From Rivularia sp. PCC 7116 (GTDB lineage Bacteria; Cyanobacteriota; Cyanobacteriia; Cyanobacteriales; Nostocaceae): 64,000 nucleotides of DNA. Location of the stretch: positions 3,782,001 to 3,846,000 of the forward strand of contig NC_019678.1 of NCBI RefSeq assembly GCF_000316665.1, read 5' to 3'. Of this stretch, positions 28,890 to 38,700 are shown one piece after another; position 1 is the stretch's first letter; each line of letters starts with the position of its first letter. A program made the translations under genes and the position numbers. The notes under the pieces were generated by a model. That model ran no database searches. It was not told the origin of the DNA and saw nothing but the letters and a program-made list of their open reading frames with translations.

Positions 28890-29075
28890 ATAATTTGAAC
28901 CTTAGTTGATGTTAAGCTTTTAGCCGTTACTCCCAACAATTTATGTTGATCATCTTTTATCTTTTTAGATTTATTGACTATAAGAAAGAACGATTAGCGT
29001 AAGTCCTGATTATTTGCAAAGCTAATCGCACTATGATACTCAAAATCTTATTAAGCGCGATCGCCTAGGGAATAC

Positions 29076-30089
29076 TTATGCTGGTAAATCTTGTGCTGGA
29101 TAGATACGGAGTGTACCCGCACCTTTTGCATATATTGAGTCGATTTGCACATTACCAATGTTTATTGGGGTATCAAATGTGTCAATATCTCCAGTTCCAA
29201 TTTTCTTGACTTGACTATTGTATCCAAGGCTGTGGGTGTCATAATTAGCGTAGCCATCGCAGTTAAAAATATAACCACCTTTTTTGGCAACAATAGCATC
29301 GTCTTTGATATACGAACCGCAGGAAGGTACTAATTGTATGTCAATTGGAGGGCAATTCTTTGAACCTTTGAGGCGTTTTTTGTCATGATCGAGACAAACT
29401 TCTAATCCAAAAGTAATATCGTCTATTTTAAATATAGAAGAACCATCGTAACTCTTTATCTGCTCCTCTGAGGCTGTTCCATACTCTTTAAATGGGGTCA
29501 AGTGATCTACGCGTTCCCAAATAATACCTCCAACGCTTTTGTCCTTCTTAATAAAGTCCAGAGTTGACTTGTGTTCTTTGAGAATGGCTTTTGCAGCAGC
29601 CGGACCTGCACCTTCACCGTCACCAAAACCGCCTTTTTGAACTAAGACAAAGTTGTATCCTTCAATAGATTTACCGATATCAATAACATCTTTATGACCA
29701 AAAAGGCTTGCCCAAAATCCTGCGAGTTTAGTTTGAAATGATTTTCCTAAGATACTTCCAAATACAAAAATCCAATCTTTCCATTCAGGTCCTTTAACTA
29801 ATGTTTGCAAGGAACTGACTACCGTTTGCACATCATCCATATCATATGCACCCGTCTCTCCTCGGAAAAAGAATTCCGGTATCATAAATATTTTCAAAGT
29901 CTCTGAATCTTTCTGTTCAGTCTTGCTGTTTGTTCGAGCACCGTCGATTACTTTACCTACTAATTCGACTCTTGCTTTAATATCATCAGATGTTTTGCTT
30001 AACCCTACATATTTTTGTTTATCACCGCTAATACTTTTTGGTGCAGTGTAAATACAATGTGCAATGAACTGAACTTTTTTATAAGCCAT
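29076..30089 (-). CDS. Nitrilase-superfamily (carbon-nitrogen hydrolase) protein
   Basis: 337 residues, ATG preceded by AAAGGAAG. The Glu-Lys-Cys catalytic triad of the nitrilase fold can be read: Glu72 in IFMIPEFFFRG, Lys152 in FVLVQKGGFG and Cys232 in FGLEVCLDH. Family enzymes cleave nitriles or amides or condense acyl groups; the substrate here is not predictable. Insertions of unusual sequence (ASLFGHKDVIDIG; the stretch near residues 160-200) set it apart from classic amidases. No signal peptide, so cytoplasmic. It is isolated in the IS-bounded island with no partner enzymes. Confidence 0.8.
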   Translation of the reverse strand: MAYKKVQFIAHCIYTAPKSISGDKQKYVGLSKTSDDIKARVELVGKVIDGARTNSKTEQKDSETLKIFMIPEFFFRGETGAYDMDDVQTVVSSLQTLVKGPEWKDWIFVFGSILGKSFQTKLAGFWASLFGHKDVIDIGKSIEGYNFVLVQKGGFGDGEGAGPAAAKAILKEHKSTLDFIKKDKSVGGIIWERVDHLTPFKEYGTASEEQIKSYDGSSIFKIDDITFGLEVCLDHDKKRLKGSKNCPPIDIQLVPSCGSYIKDDAIVAKKGGYIFNCDGYANYDTHSLGYNSQVKKIGTGDIDTFDTPINIGNVQIDSIYAKGAGTLRIYPAQDLPA

Positions 30090-30351
30090 GCTTACTTCCT
30101 TTCAAATTGTTTATAACTGATTAAAAAATCAAATATTTTCCTTATATCAGTTTTATCCAAGTAAAATAAATTAGATTCTTAAAACTTTTTAAAAGAGATT
30201 CAATTCCTATAAAAGTTACATTAGAATCAACTAGAAAAAGTTTTAATCAATTGTATTTTTCTTCGATGGTATTAGTTACAGATGTGATATTGAAGATTCC
30301 GCAAAAAATGTGAACTTAAATACAAAATATTTCTGAATCACAATTCTGTAT

Positions 30352-30652
30352 TTAACCTGAAGTTCCCCCGGAGGATATGTACTAAATAGGGGTCAAAGCT
30401 TTAACGGATAAGGGTTTGCTAATTTTATCCTTAAAATACTGTACCCATGTATTTCAAGATTTTCTTAATCTTTTATGCAAATAAATATGAGAAAATTCTA
30501 TTCATGTATATTGAATGTGCGTAAACATCACAAAACGCTATAGATTTACTTAATACTCACCTCAATTGTACCCAGTAAGCCCAGGCTCAAAATTTCTGCA
30601 AGCCTTGCTATACATACGTTTCATTTTTTGTCAAAGGGGAACTTCAGGTTAA
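30352..30652. repeat. 301-bp element with 17-bp perfect terminal inverted repeats
   Basis: TTAACCTGAAGTTCCCC at 30352-30368 is the exact complement of 30636-30652. The interior is AT-rich without an open frame. The 628-bp gap 30090-30717 contains nothing else recognisable. The ends and size suggest a MITE; TTAA at the very ends could be the target or part of the repeat. Confidence 0.6.
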
Positions 30653-30717
30653 CAACAGTGACATAATATATAACCAAGCCTATAACCAAACCCAGCCTCT
30701 TATAAGATATTAAGACA

Positions 30718-30935
30718 ATGGATTCAATTGACAAAATATTATCTGATTTAAAAGAAGAATATGAAAGTCCTGGAGGGAAAGCGAAAGCAAAACCATTACC
30801 AGAATCATCAAAACCACTAAAATCTTCAAATCAAACCTATCCAAATTATCAATCACCTTTGACATCGGATCGCGAAGATAGTCTTGATAGGTTGCTATTA
30901 GATGTAAAAGGTGATTTTGAACAACAAGATTTAGC
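30718..30935 (+). pseudogene. 5' half of Slr1339-family salt-stress protein gene, cut by IS
   Basis: ATG at 30718 begins MDSIDKILSDLKEEYESPGG, a Lys/Pro/Ser-rich linker follows, then a second copy of the same short helix motif (DREDSLDRLLLDVKGDFEQQD). The N-terminal SIDxxLxxLKxEYE motif and its repetition are features I associate with the Slr1339 salt-stress family. The frame enters the IS at 30936 and stops 40 bp later. The missing C-terminal half is at 25814-26228, 5 kb away on the same strand. Confidence 0.7.
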
Positions 30936-31944
30936 TATAGAACCCCGGAAGGTATCTTTACATTCTCCGGTATAATAATCCTAAATGGTGATTATCAAAT
31001 ACACATTCAGTAATGCGATAGCGAAGCGCTGCTGCAAGCAGAACGCCCTTTGCCACAACTTGAGTAAATTAAAAGACAATGGGCTATTCAAGTAGTTTAA
31101 CGGATAAAGAGTGGGAAATTATTGAACCTCTCCAACAATCAGAAGAAAAGAACTAAACCTCCAACATGGAGTAAGAGAAAAATTTTAGATGGGGTTCTCT
31201 ATCAACTAAAAAATGGTTGTAATTGGTCTGATTTACCCTGCATACTTACCCCCATACTCAACTGTATTTTGGCATTACAAACAGTGGCGAGAACAAGGAA
31301 TAATTGAGGATATAAGAGATGTTCTGCACGAACAAGTACGGCAGCAGGTTAAAAAAACCCTTATGGACAACCTTAATAATTATTGACTCACAAGCGGTAA
31401 AGAATACTTGTAATGCTAGTAAAGAATCTAAAGGTTTTTGCTTCTACAAATCGACAAATGGTATTAAAAGACACTTAGCCGTAGATACTTTGGGATTTCC
31501 TTTTTTTTACTCACTGCACCAAAGCATCGGTCTCCGATGACAAGGGACTAATTGAAATGCTCTCAGATAATATTGATTATTTCAAGTCTAAACCTGTCAA
31601 TATTCCTAAAATTACCATCCTTCTTGACAACGGATATCATCCTGAAAAATTAGAGGAAGAGTTGAAAAAAGTTTATCCCCAGATAATGACCAAAATTAGA
31701 TTTAAATTATCACCCAAACCATCCAAAACCCAAAAACAGAAAGAAGGAAAAACAGGTTTTGTTCCAGTCAAAGCAAGGTGGGTTATTGAAAGAAGCAATT
31801 CTTGGATGGAGAGATGTAAAAGTTTAGTCAAGAACAATGATGCGAACCCTTGATAATTCTACCACCAAGATTAATCTTTGTTTTGTCCGATTGATGCTTA
31901 AAAGACTCGCCACTGGTTACATAGATCCCATTCGGGGTTCTATA
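30936..31944 (+). mobile_element. IS5-family element, full-length copy with decayed transposase (IS-B)
   Basis: 1009 bp between TATAGAACCCCGGAAGG and CCCATTCGGGGTTCTATA; if TA is the duplicated target, the ends are TAGAACCCCG. Same orientation as the copy at 25221, with which it shares its first 350 bp without a visible difference. Contains one transposase gene broken by several frameshifts. Confidence 0.85.
31079..31918 (+). pseudogene. IS5-family (DUF4096/DDE) transposase, multiple frameshifts
   Basis: Start ATG at 31079 (GYSSSLTDKEWEIIEPL). Pieces in different frames then give RTKPPTWSKRKILDGVLYQL, HYKQWREQGIIEDI, PLIIIDSQAVKNT (first catalytic Asp), FYKSTNGIKRHLAVDTLGFP, ILLDNGYHPEKL (second Asp) and ARWVIERSNSWMERCKSL (catalytic Glu). 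At least three frameshifts are needed to join them, so the gene is inactive unless several recoding events occur, which is unlikely. Confidence 0.85.
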
Positions 31945-31980
31945 AAAAACTCAGCGTTACGAGGCTGCAAAAATATATAA

Positions 31981-34900
31981 TTAACCAGAACATTCCCGAC
32001 TCAATAACAACTCCCCATTTTTCAACCGATACAAACCGCTTGGTTCAACAATTGGATCTCCTTTTTTCCAGCTTTGATTTTTACTTTCAACAGTTCTAAC
32101 TTTACCAGTTGCATATTTAGAAACAAAAATATTCCCAGCGCGATCGCTTCGTAAACCACCAGAGCCTGTAATCCGCAAAGAGTTTTCTTGTCGCTTGTTA
32201 CCACGTGCAATACAACTGTTAGCAATTATTGCGTCGGTATCTATATTTGGAGAAAGTCCGGTAAAGCTGTTTTGAATTGAACTGGTATCATCTTGATTAA
32301 TACTTGTTTCACCCGAAATTCCTCTTTGGGAACTTGCGGTAATATCGCTTTTTTCTGTTGGTTGTGAACGGGATTCAATACCGAAAATAGCTTCAGAAGT
32401 AATATTAACTTTTCCGCCACTTCCTTCAAAAGCATTGGCAGTAATATCGCTGTTTTCTTCGGGAATAACAACGATAAATTTAGAATTTATATCGATATTC
32501 CCTCCATCTCCACCAGCTTGAGCAATTCCTGCGGTGGTGGAAATTTGACTACTGTTACGCAATACTAATTTTTCACTTACGTTTAAGGTAATATTCCCAC
32601 CTTGAGTGGCGGCTGTTTGTGCAAAGATACTGCTATTGTCTAGTTTGATAATGCCTGCTTGCACTTCGATATTCCCTGCACCCCCCGTACCATTGCTACT
32701 AGCAGAAATTGTAGAACCACCGGTTAATGTCAGGGTTTGGGTATCGAGATCAATTGCACCACCTTTTCCTTCTCCTCCTGTAAACACATTGCTGGTAATC
32801 TGGCTAGAGTTGGATAAGGCAATGGAATCAGCAGCATCTACTTTAACCTTACCTGCATCTCCCTTACCTGAGGTTCCAGTAGAGAAAAATCCGTCGTTAT
32901 CTAAGAATAGGGAGCCTGTTGTGATTTGGATATCTCCACCATCACCAATAGCATTTGAGTTAACTTCGGTAGAAGCAAAGCTTCCTTTATCAAAAGTAAC
33001 GGTATCGCGGGAATTAATCTTGATATTACCTGCATCCCCTTGGCCAGATGTTGCAGCAAATAATACAGCACCATTAGTAACAGAAAGTGACCCAGTTGTA
33101 ATTTGAATGTCTCCTCCTTTACCTGCACCCCTAATTAGGTTAGTAGATAAGCTACTATCTTTTCCATCAAACTTGATACGATCGCGGGCGTTAATTATAA
33201 TGCTGCCACCATTGGCAATCTCGTTACTATTTTCATCTGGCCAAGCTCCGGCACTCATTACACCACCATTTGTTAAAAATAGCGACCCAGTTTTTACTTC
33301 AATATTTCCTCCATTACCATTAGATACAGCACTAGTTGCGTTACTTGGTATAGGAAACTTACTACTGCCTAGTCCATCGAAAGTAATGGTGTCGCCCACA
33401 TCAAGGAAAATATTACCTGCATTTCCCTCTCCAAAGTTAATAGTTGAGATCAAACCACCACTTTTAAACAGCAATTCACCTGTGGTAATCTGGATATCCC
33501 CACCATTACCAATACTTTTAGAACCCCCAACGGTAGAAACTTGAGAAGGAAATCCTGTATTGGTATCAAAGCCATCAAAGTTAACTTTATCACTGGCATT
33601 GATAGTGATATTCCCTGCATCTCCTTGCCCATTTGTGATGGCAGATATTGCTGCCCCATTGGTGACAGAAAGTAACCCTGTTGTGATTTGAATATCTCCT
33701 CCTTTACCCACACTTTGAGATATTAAGTCGCTTTGAATACTAGTAATTCTATTACTAACTATTCCATCTAATTTCACGCTATCGCGGGCTTCAACAAAAA
33801 TATTTCCTGCATTCCCTTCCCCAAAAACATTGGTAGATAATTGACCTCCATTTGTTAAAGATAGGGTTCCGCTTGTTACCCGAATATCTCCTCCTTTGCC
33901 AACTGCACCACTAAAAATACTGCTCTCAGCATAGCCACGAGTGTCAAAAGTAACTGCATAGCGAGCATTAATGGTAATATTACCTGCATTGCCTTTTCCA
34001 CTAATACTGTTACTAATCAAAGCTCCATTGGTAGCTGAAAAAGTCCCAGTGTTTAGTTGAATATTACCAGCATTACCTACAGCTTCCGGATTTACGGAAC
34101 TAATGATGCGAGTAAATAAAGTACCGTTAATTCCATCAGTCAAAGTAATATCACCTGAGCCGTCTAAAGAAATATTTTGACGAGCATTAACAGTTATATT
34201 ACCAGCATTTCCTTGTCCAAAGGTTTTAGCATTTATCTCAGAACCTCCAGCCAGAGAAAGGGAACCAGTATTAAGATTGATATCACCAGCATTACCTACA
34301 GCACCAATCCCTACGAAGCTAGAAATATCACTGTTAAATCCATCTTTAATTCCAGCAATGGTAACTGCATCGCGGACATTAAGATTAATATTACCTGCAT
34401 TACCTTGTCCACCAGGGAGATTATTTTCAACATCAGTATCACGAAGGATGGCTTGAATTTCGGAACCATCTGTAACGGAGAGCGAACCAGAATTTATATT
34501 AATATTTCCCCCTTTACCAACTCCTCCCGCTTCTATATTATTGGAAATTAAACTATCTACAAGAGAGACAGAATTAGATGCTTTTAGGAATATATCACCA
34601 GTATTTCCTTGACTGTAGACACTGTTATCAATATCAGCATCATTATTAACTTCAATTGAACCCGTAGCATTGAGATTCACATCTCCTGCTTGTACGTCTG
34701 AATTTTCTGAATTTTTACCAATTCCAGCAAATATAGATGAGTTAGAAATCTCCAAATTACGAGCATTAATTACAAAATTTCCCCCACCCGCACCAAAAAC
34801 ACTTACAGCGGCTATATTTGTTAGAGAAACATCCCCTCGTTCCACATCTTGGGGAATATTTAAACTAAAACTATCACCAGCAATATCTAAGTCAACAGTT

Positions 34901-35649
34901 CCCGGTGCAGATACAGAAGCTAATTCAATATTTCCTTCATAAGCCCTCAATCTACCACCATCAAAGTTGATATTACCCCCCACCAGCAACAAACTTTTTC
35001 CATCAGGAACTCTCAATCCTGTAGTTTCATTTTCTTCTGGATTTATTCCTGCGGGTGCTTGGGATTTATTAATAATTCCCCCACTAGCTTCTACTTGATT
35101 AAAAAACAAAGCCGAAGGATTGACGGTTAAATTACCAGGTGTTTGTGGATTTGTAGCGCTGAAATTACCTTGCTCGCCAAACTGTAAACCCGAAGCAGTA
35201 GTTCCCACAAAAGAACCTTGTAAATCTAAACTGGCATTCTCTCCAAATACAATTCCCGACGGGTTAATCAAAAATAAATTCGCAGCACCATCAACTCCCA
35301 AAGTTCCGAAAATATTCGATGCATTCTCACCAGTCACCCGCGTCAATATATTCTCTACCCCATCGGGATTAGCAAAATAAACCGCTTGCCCATCGTTAAT
35401 ATTAAACTCGCTGAAGCTGTGGAATAAATTAATATTGCGTCTGGCTCCACCATCAATTTTGTCTGCATTTATTCCTTTAATCTCAACGTTGCGATTTAAA
35501 CGAGAATTTTCTCTACCTAAAGTATTGTCGGGGATGATATTACTTTGTTGCGCTAAGGCTGAATCTGTAATTAAAAGTACACCTATGCAGCCGGTGATTC
35601 CTGCCAATGTGAATCGTAATCGCTCGTAAAAACTATATTTTATCGGCAT
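31981..35649 (-). CDS. TpsA-type exoprotein (paralogue 7)
   Basis: 1222 residues, signal peptide starting MPIKYSFYERLRF and ending near LAQQSN. The TPS domain has the variant NPSG (NLFLINPSGIVFGEN) instead of NPNG. Beta-helix passenger, then the common C-terminal domain (SCIARGNKRQENSL, GGLRSDRAGNIFVSKYATG, WKKGD, LLSRECSG). The N-terminal end is nearly identical to paralogue 5 and the C-terminal third to paralogue 6, a clear mosaic. The stop codon lies only 36 bp from the IS-B right end, so the element was tolerated just behind the gene. Confidence 0.92.
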   Translation of the reverse strand: MPIKYSFYERLRFTLAGITGCIGVLLITDSALAQQSNIIPDNTLGRENSRLNRNVEIKGINADKIDGGARRNINLFHSFSEFNINDGQAVYFANPDGVENILTRVTGENASNIFGTLGVDGAANLFLINPSGIVFGENASLDLQGSFVGTTASGLQFGEQGNFSATNPQTPGNLTVNPSALFFNQVEASGGIINKSQAPAGINPEENETTGLRVPDGKSLLLVGGNINFDGGRLRAYEGNIELASVSAPGTVDLDIAGDSFSLNIPQDVERGDVSLTNIAAVSVFGAGGGNFVINARNLEISNSSIFAGIGKNSENSDVQAGDVNLNATGSIEVNNDADIDNSVYSQGNTGDIFLKASNSVSLVDSLISNNIEAGGVGKGGNININSGSLSVTDGSEIQAILRDTDVENNLPGGQGNAGNINLNVRDAVTIAGIKDGFNSDISSFVGIGAVGNAGDINLNTGSLSLAGGSEINAKTFGQGNAGNITVNARQNISLDGSGDITLTDGINGTLFTRIISSVNPEAVGNAGNIQLNTGTFSATNGALISNSISGKGNAGNITINARYAVTFDTRGYAESSIFSGAVGKGGDIRVTSGTLSLTNGGQLSTNVFGEGNAGNIFVEARDSVKLDGIVSNRITSIQSDLISQSVGKGGDIQITTGLLSVTNGAAISAITNGQGDAGNITINASDKVNFDGFDTNTGFPSQVSTVGGSKSIGNGGDIQITTGELLFKSGGLISTINFGEGNAGNIFLDVGDTITFDGLGSSKFPIPSNATSAVSNGNGGNIEVKTGSLFLTNGGVMSAGAWPDENSNEIANGGSIIINARDRIKFDGKDSSLSTNLIRGAGKGGDIQITTGSLSVTNGAVLFAATSGQGDAGNIKINSRDTVTFDKGSFASTEVNSNAIGDGGDIQITTGSLFLDNDGFFSTGTSGKGDAGKVKVDAADSIALSNSSQITSNVFTGGEGKGGAIDLDTQTLTLTGGSTISASSNGTGGAGNIEVQAGIIKLDNSSIFAQTAATQGGNITLNVSEKLVLRNSSQISTTAGIAQAGGDGGNIDINSKFIVVIPEENSDITANAFEGSGGKVNITSEAIFGIESRSQPTEKSDITASSQRGISGETSINQDDTSSIQNSFTGLSPNIDTDAIIANSCIARGNKRQENSLRITGSGGLRSDRAGNIFVSKYATGKVRTVESKNQSWKKGDPIVEPSGLYRLKNGELLLSRECSG

Positions 35650-35711
35650 GTATACGCTTTTATACTTATGAATTTAATAGTAATGATACTTGTTGTTTTC
35701 GTAACAAGTAC

Positions 35712-35756
35712 ATCAAATCCTAAGTAAGATAATAATTGCAATACACTTTTGTGCAA
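35712..35756 (-). promoter_or_regulatory. Conserved TpsA upstream block (copy 4)
   Basis: On the - strand TTGCACAAAAGTGTATTGCA ... GGATTTGAT, 45 bp, 63 bp before the start codon of paralogue 7; differs from copy 2 at only two positions. Confidence 0.75.
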
Positions 35757-35768
35757 AGTTCAGCGATA

Positions 35769-38700
35769 TTAATCGGAACATTCCCGACTCAATAACAACT
35801 CTCCATTCTTCAAGCGATACAATCCTTGAGGCTCAACAATCGCATCGCCTTTTTTCCAAGCTGGGTTGTTACTTTCAACAGTTCTAACTTCACCAGTTGC
35901 ATATTTAGAAACAAAAATATTCCCAGCGCGATCGCTTCGTAAACCACCAGAGCCTATATTGCGAAAAGAGTTTTCTTGTCGCTTGTTACCTCTTGAAATG
36001 CAACTGTTAGCAATTATTGCATCGGTGTCGATATTAGGAGATAGTTCGGTGAAACTGTTTTGAATTGAACTGGTATCGTCTGTGTTGATATTTGTTTCAC
36101 CTGCAATAGCCTCTTCGGAACTTGCTGTAATATCGCTTTTGTTAGTTAAACTTGGTTGAGTTTCAATTCCAAAAATACCGTTACTATTAATATTAACTCT
36201 TCCACCGTTACCTAGATAAGCATTCGCGGTGATGTCGCTGTTTTCTGAGGGAATAGAAACGATAAATTTGGAATTAATATCAATATTTCCACCATCTCCC
36301 CCAAATTGTTGGTTTCCTGCTGTTGTGGTGATTCTGCTCCCGTTCCGGAGTAATAATAATTCGCTTATTTGTAAATCAATATTTCCACCTTTGGTGCTTG
36401 CTGTTTGAGCAGTGATAAAACCGTTATTTAATTGAAGAGTTCCTGCTTGTAAAGTAATATCTCCTGCATCTTCTTTCCCAAGGCTAGCAACCGATACTAT
36501 TGCATCATTACTTATAGATAAAGTACCGGTTGTCAGTTCAATATCACCAGCATTGCCTACCCCATTAGACTCTACCGTACTAAAAGCACCACTTGGACCA
36601 CTGTTACCAACACCGTCAAAAATAATCCGATCGCGAGCATTAATTTTAATCTTACCTGCATCACCTTCCCCATTTGTGGAAGTAATAATTTGAGCACCAT
36701 TGGTTACAGAAAGTAATCCAGTTGTTAACTGAATCTCCCCAGCATCACCATTGTTAAATGTAAAAGTTTGTATGCCACCTGGTATATTGTTATTACCAAC
36801 ACCATCAAGGATAATTGAATCAATCGCATTAATAAATATATTACCAGCATTACCTTGTCCGAAACTGAAGGTATTGAGTAAAGCACCATTTGTGACAAAT
36901 AGTTTTTTTGTATTAATTGTGATATTGCTACCGTTACCTACAGCATTGGAAAGAACTGCACTATTGGCGCTACTAAAAAAATTATTGCTTCCGATACCAT
37001 CAAAAGTAACGGTATCCCTAGCATTGATATTGATATTACCGGCATCTCCTCGTCCACTTGTGTAGGCAGATATTTGAGCACCATCAGTAACAGAAAGTGA
37101 ACCTGTTGCGATTTGAATATCTCCACCTTTACCTATACCCCTAAGTAAACTACTTATCAAAGCAGTATTTACACCATCAAGCTTGATAGTATCGCGAGCA
37201 TCAATTTTAATATCCCCACCATTGGCAATATTATTACTATTCTCTTGCCCAGCTCCAATCGTACTTATTTGAGCAGTATTTGTTAAAAGTAGCGAGCTGG
37301 TTTTTACATCAACATCACCTGAATCACCATTAGATGCAAAAGTCTTTACACCGCTGGGTAAACCATTATTAGCTACACCATCAAAACTGATTGTATCGCG
37401 AACATCAAGAAAAACATCACCCGCATTTCCCTGCCCATTATTATTAGTAGAGATATTACCACCACTTGTTAACAGCAATTCACCTGCTGTAATGCGGATT
37501 GTACCACCATTCCCCACACCATCAGAAGCAAATACGCTACTAGCATTTCCTAAATTATCAAAAGTAGCGGTATCAGTGACATTAATGTTTATATTTCCAG
37601 CATCCCCTTGTCCACCTGAGGTAGCAGATATACTGGCTCGATCGCTAACGGAAAGTGATTTTGTGACAATTTGAATATCTCCTCCTTTTCCCACACCTCC
37701 AGTTACTAGGTTGCTTTCAATACCACTAATCTTATCAAAAGGTTCACCGTTGAATTGCGAACTAAAAAAACCGTCTAATTTCACACCATCACGGGCTTCA
37801 ACAAAGATATTACCGGCATTTCCTTCTCCTGTAACAGTTGTACCTAATTGACTCCCATTTGTTAAGGTAATAGTTCCAGTTTTAACTCGAATATCTCCTC
37901 CTTTACCAATTCCACCAGTAAAAATTCGAGTATCAACAGAACTGTTTGTGTCAAAGCTAATGGTATCGCTGGCATTAATAGTAATATTCCCTGAATCACC
38001 TTTACCATTAGTACTACTACTAATAAAAGCTCCATTAGTAACTGAGAGATTACCAGTATTTAATTGAATATTACCAGCATTACCTACAGCTCCTGTATCT
38101 ACTGAATTAATGATGCGAGTAAATAGGGTACCGTTACTTCCATCACTCAAAATAACATCACCGGAACCATCTAAGGAGATATTTTGACGAGCATTAATAT
38201 TTATATTACCTGCATTTCCTTGTCCAGAAGTTTTAGCATTTATTTCAGAACCATTAGCCAAAGAAAGGGAATCAGTATTAATATTTATATCACCAGCATT
38301 ACCTATAGCTCCGATTCCTACAAAGTTGAAAATTTCACTATTAAATCCATCTTTTATTCCAGCAATAGTAACTGCATCGCGGACATTAATATCTATATTT
38401 CCTAGATTACCTTGTCCTCCAGGGAGATTATTTTCAACATCAGCATTACCAAGGATGGCTTGAATTGAGGAACCATCTGTAACGGAAAGAGAAGCAGCTT
38501 TGATATTAATATTTCCGCCTTTCCCAACTCCTCCCGCTTCTATATTGTTTACAATAAGACTCCTGTCTACAAGAGATATAGAATTAGATGCTTCGAGGAA
38601 AATATTACCTGCATTACCTTGTCCACCAGGGAGATTATTTTCAACATCAGCACCACGAAGCAAAGCTTGAATTTCGGAGCCATCTGTAAGGGAGAGCGAA

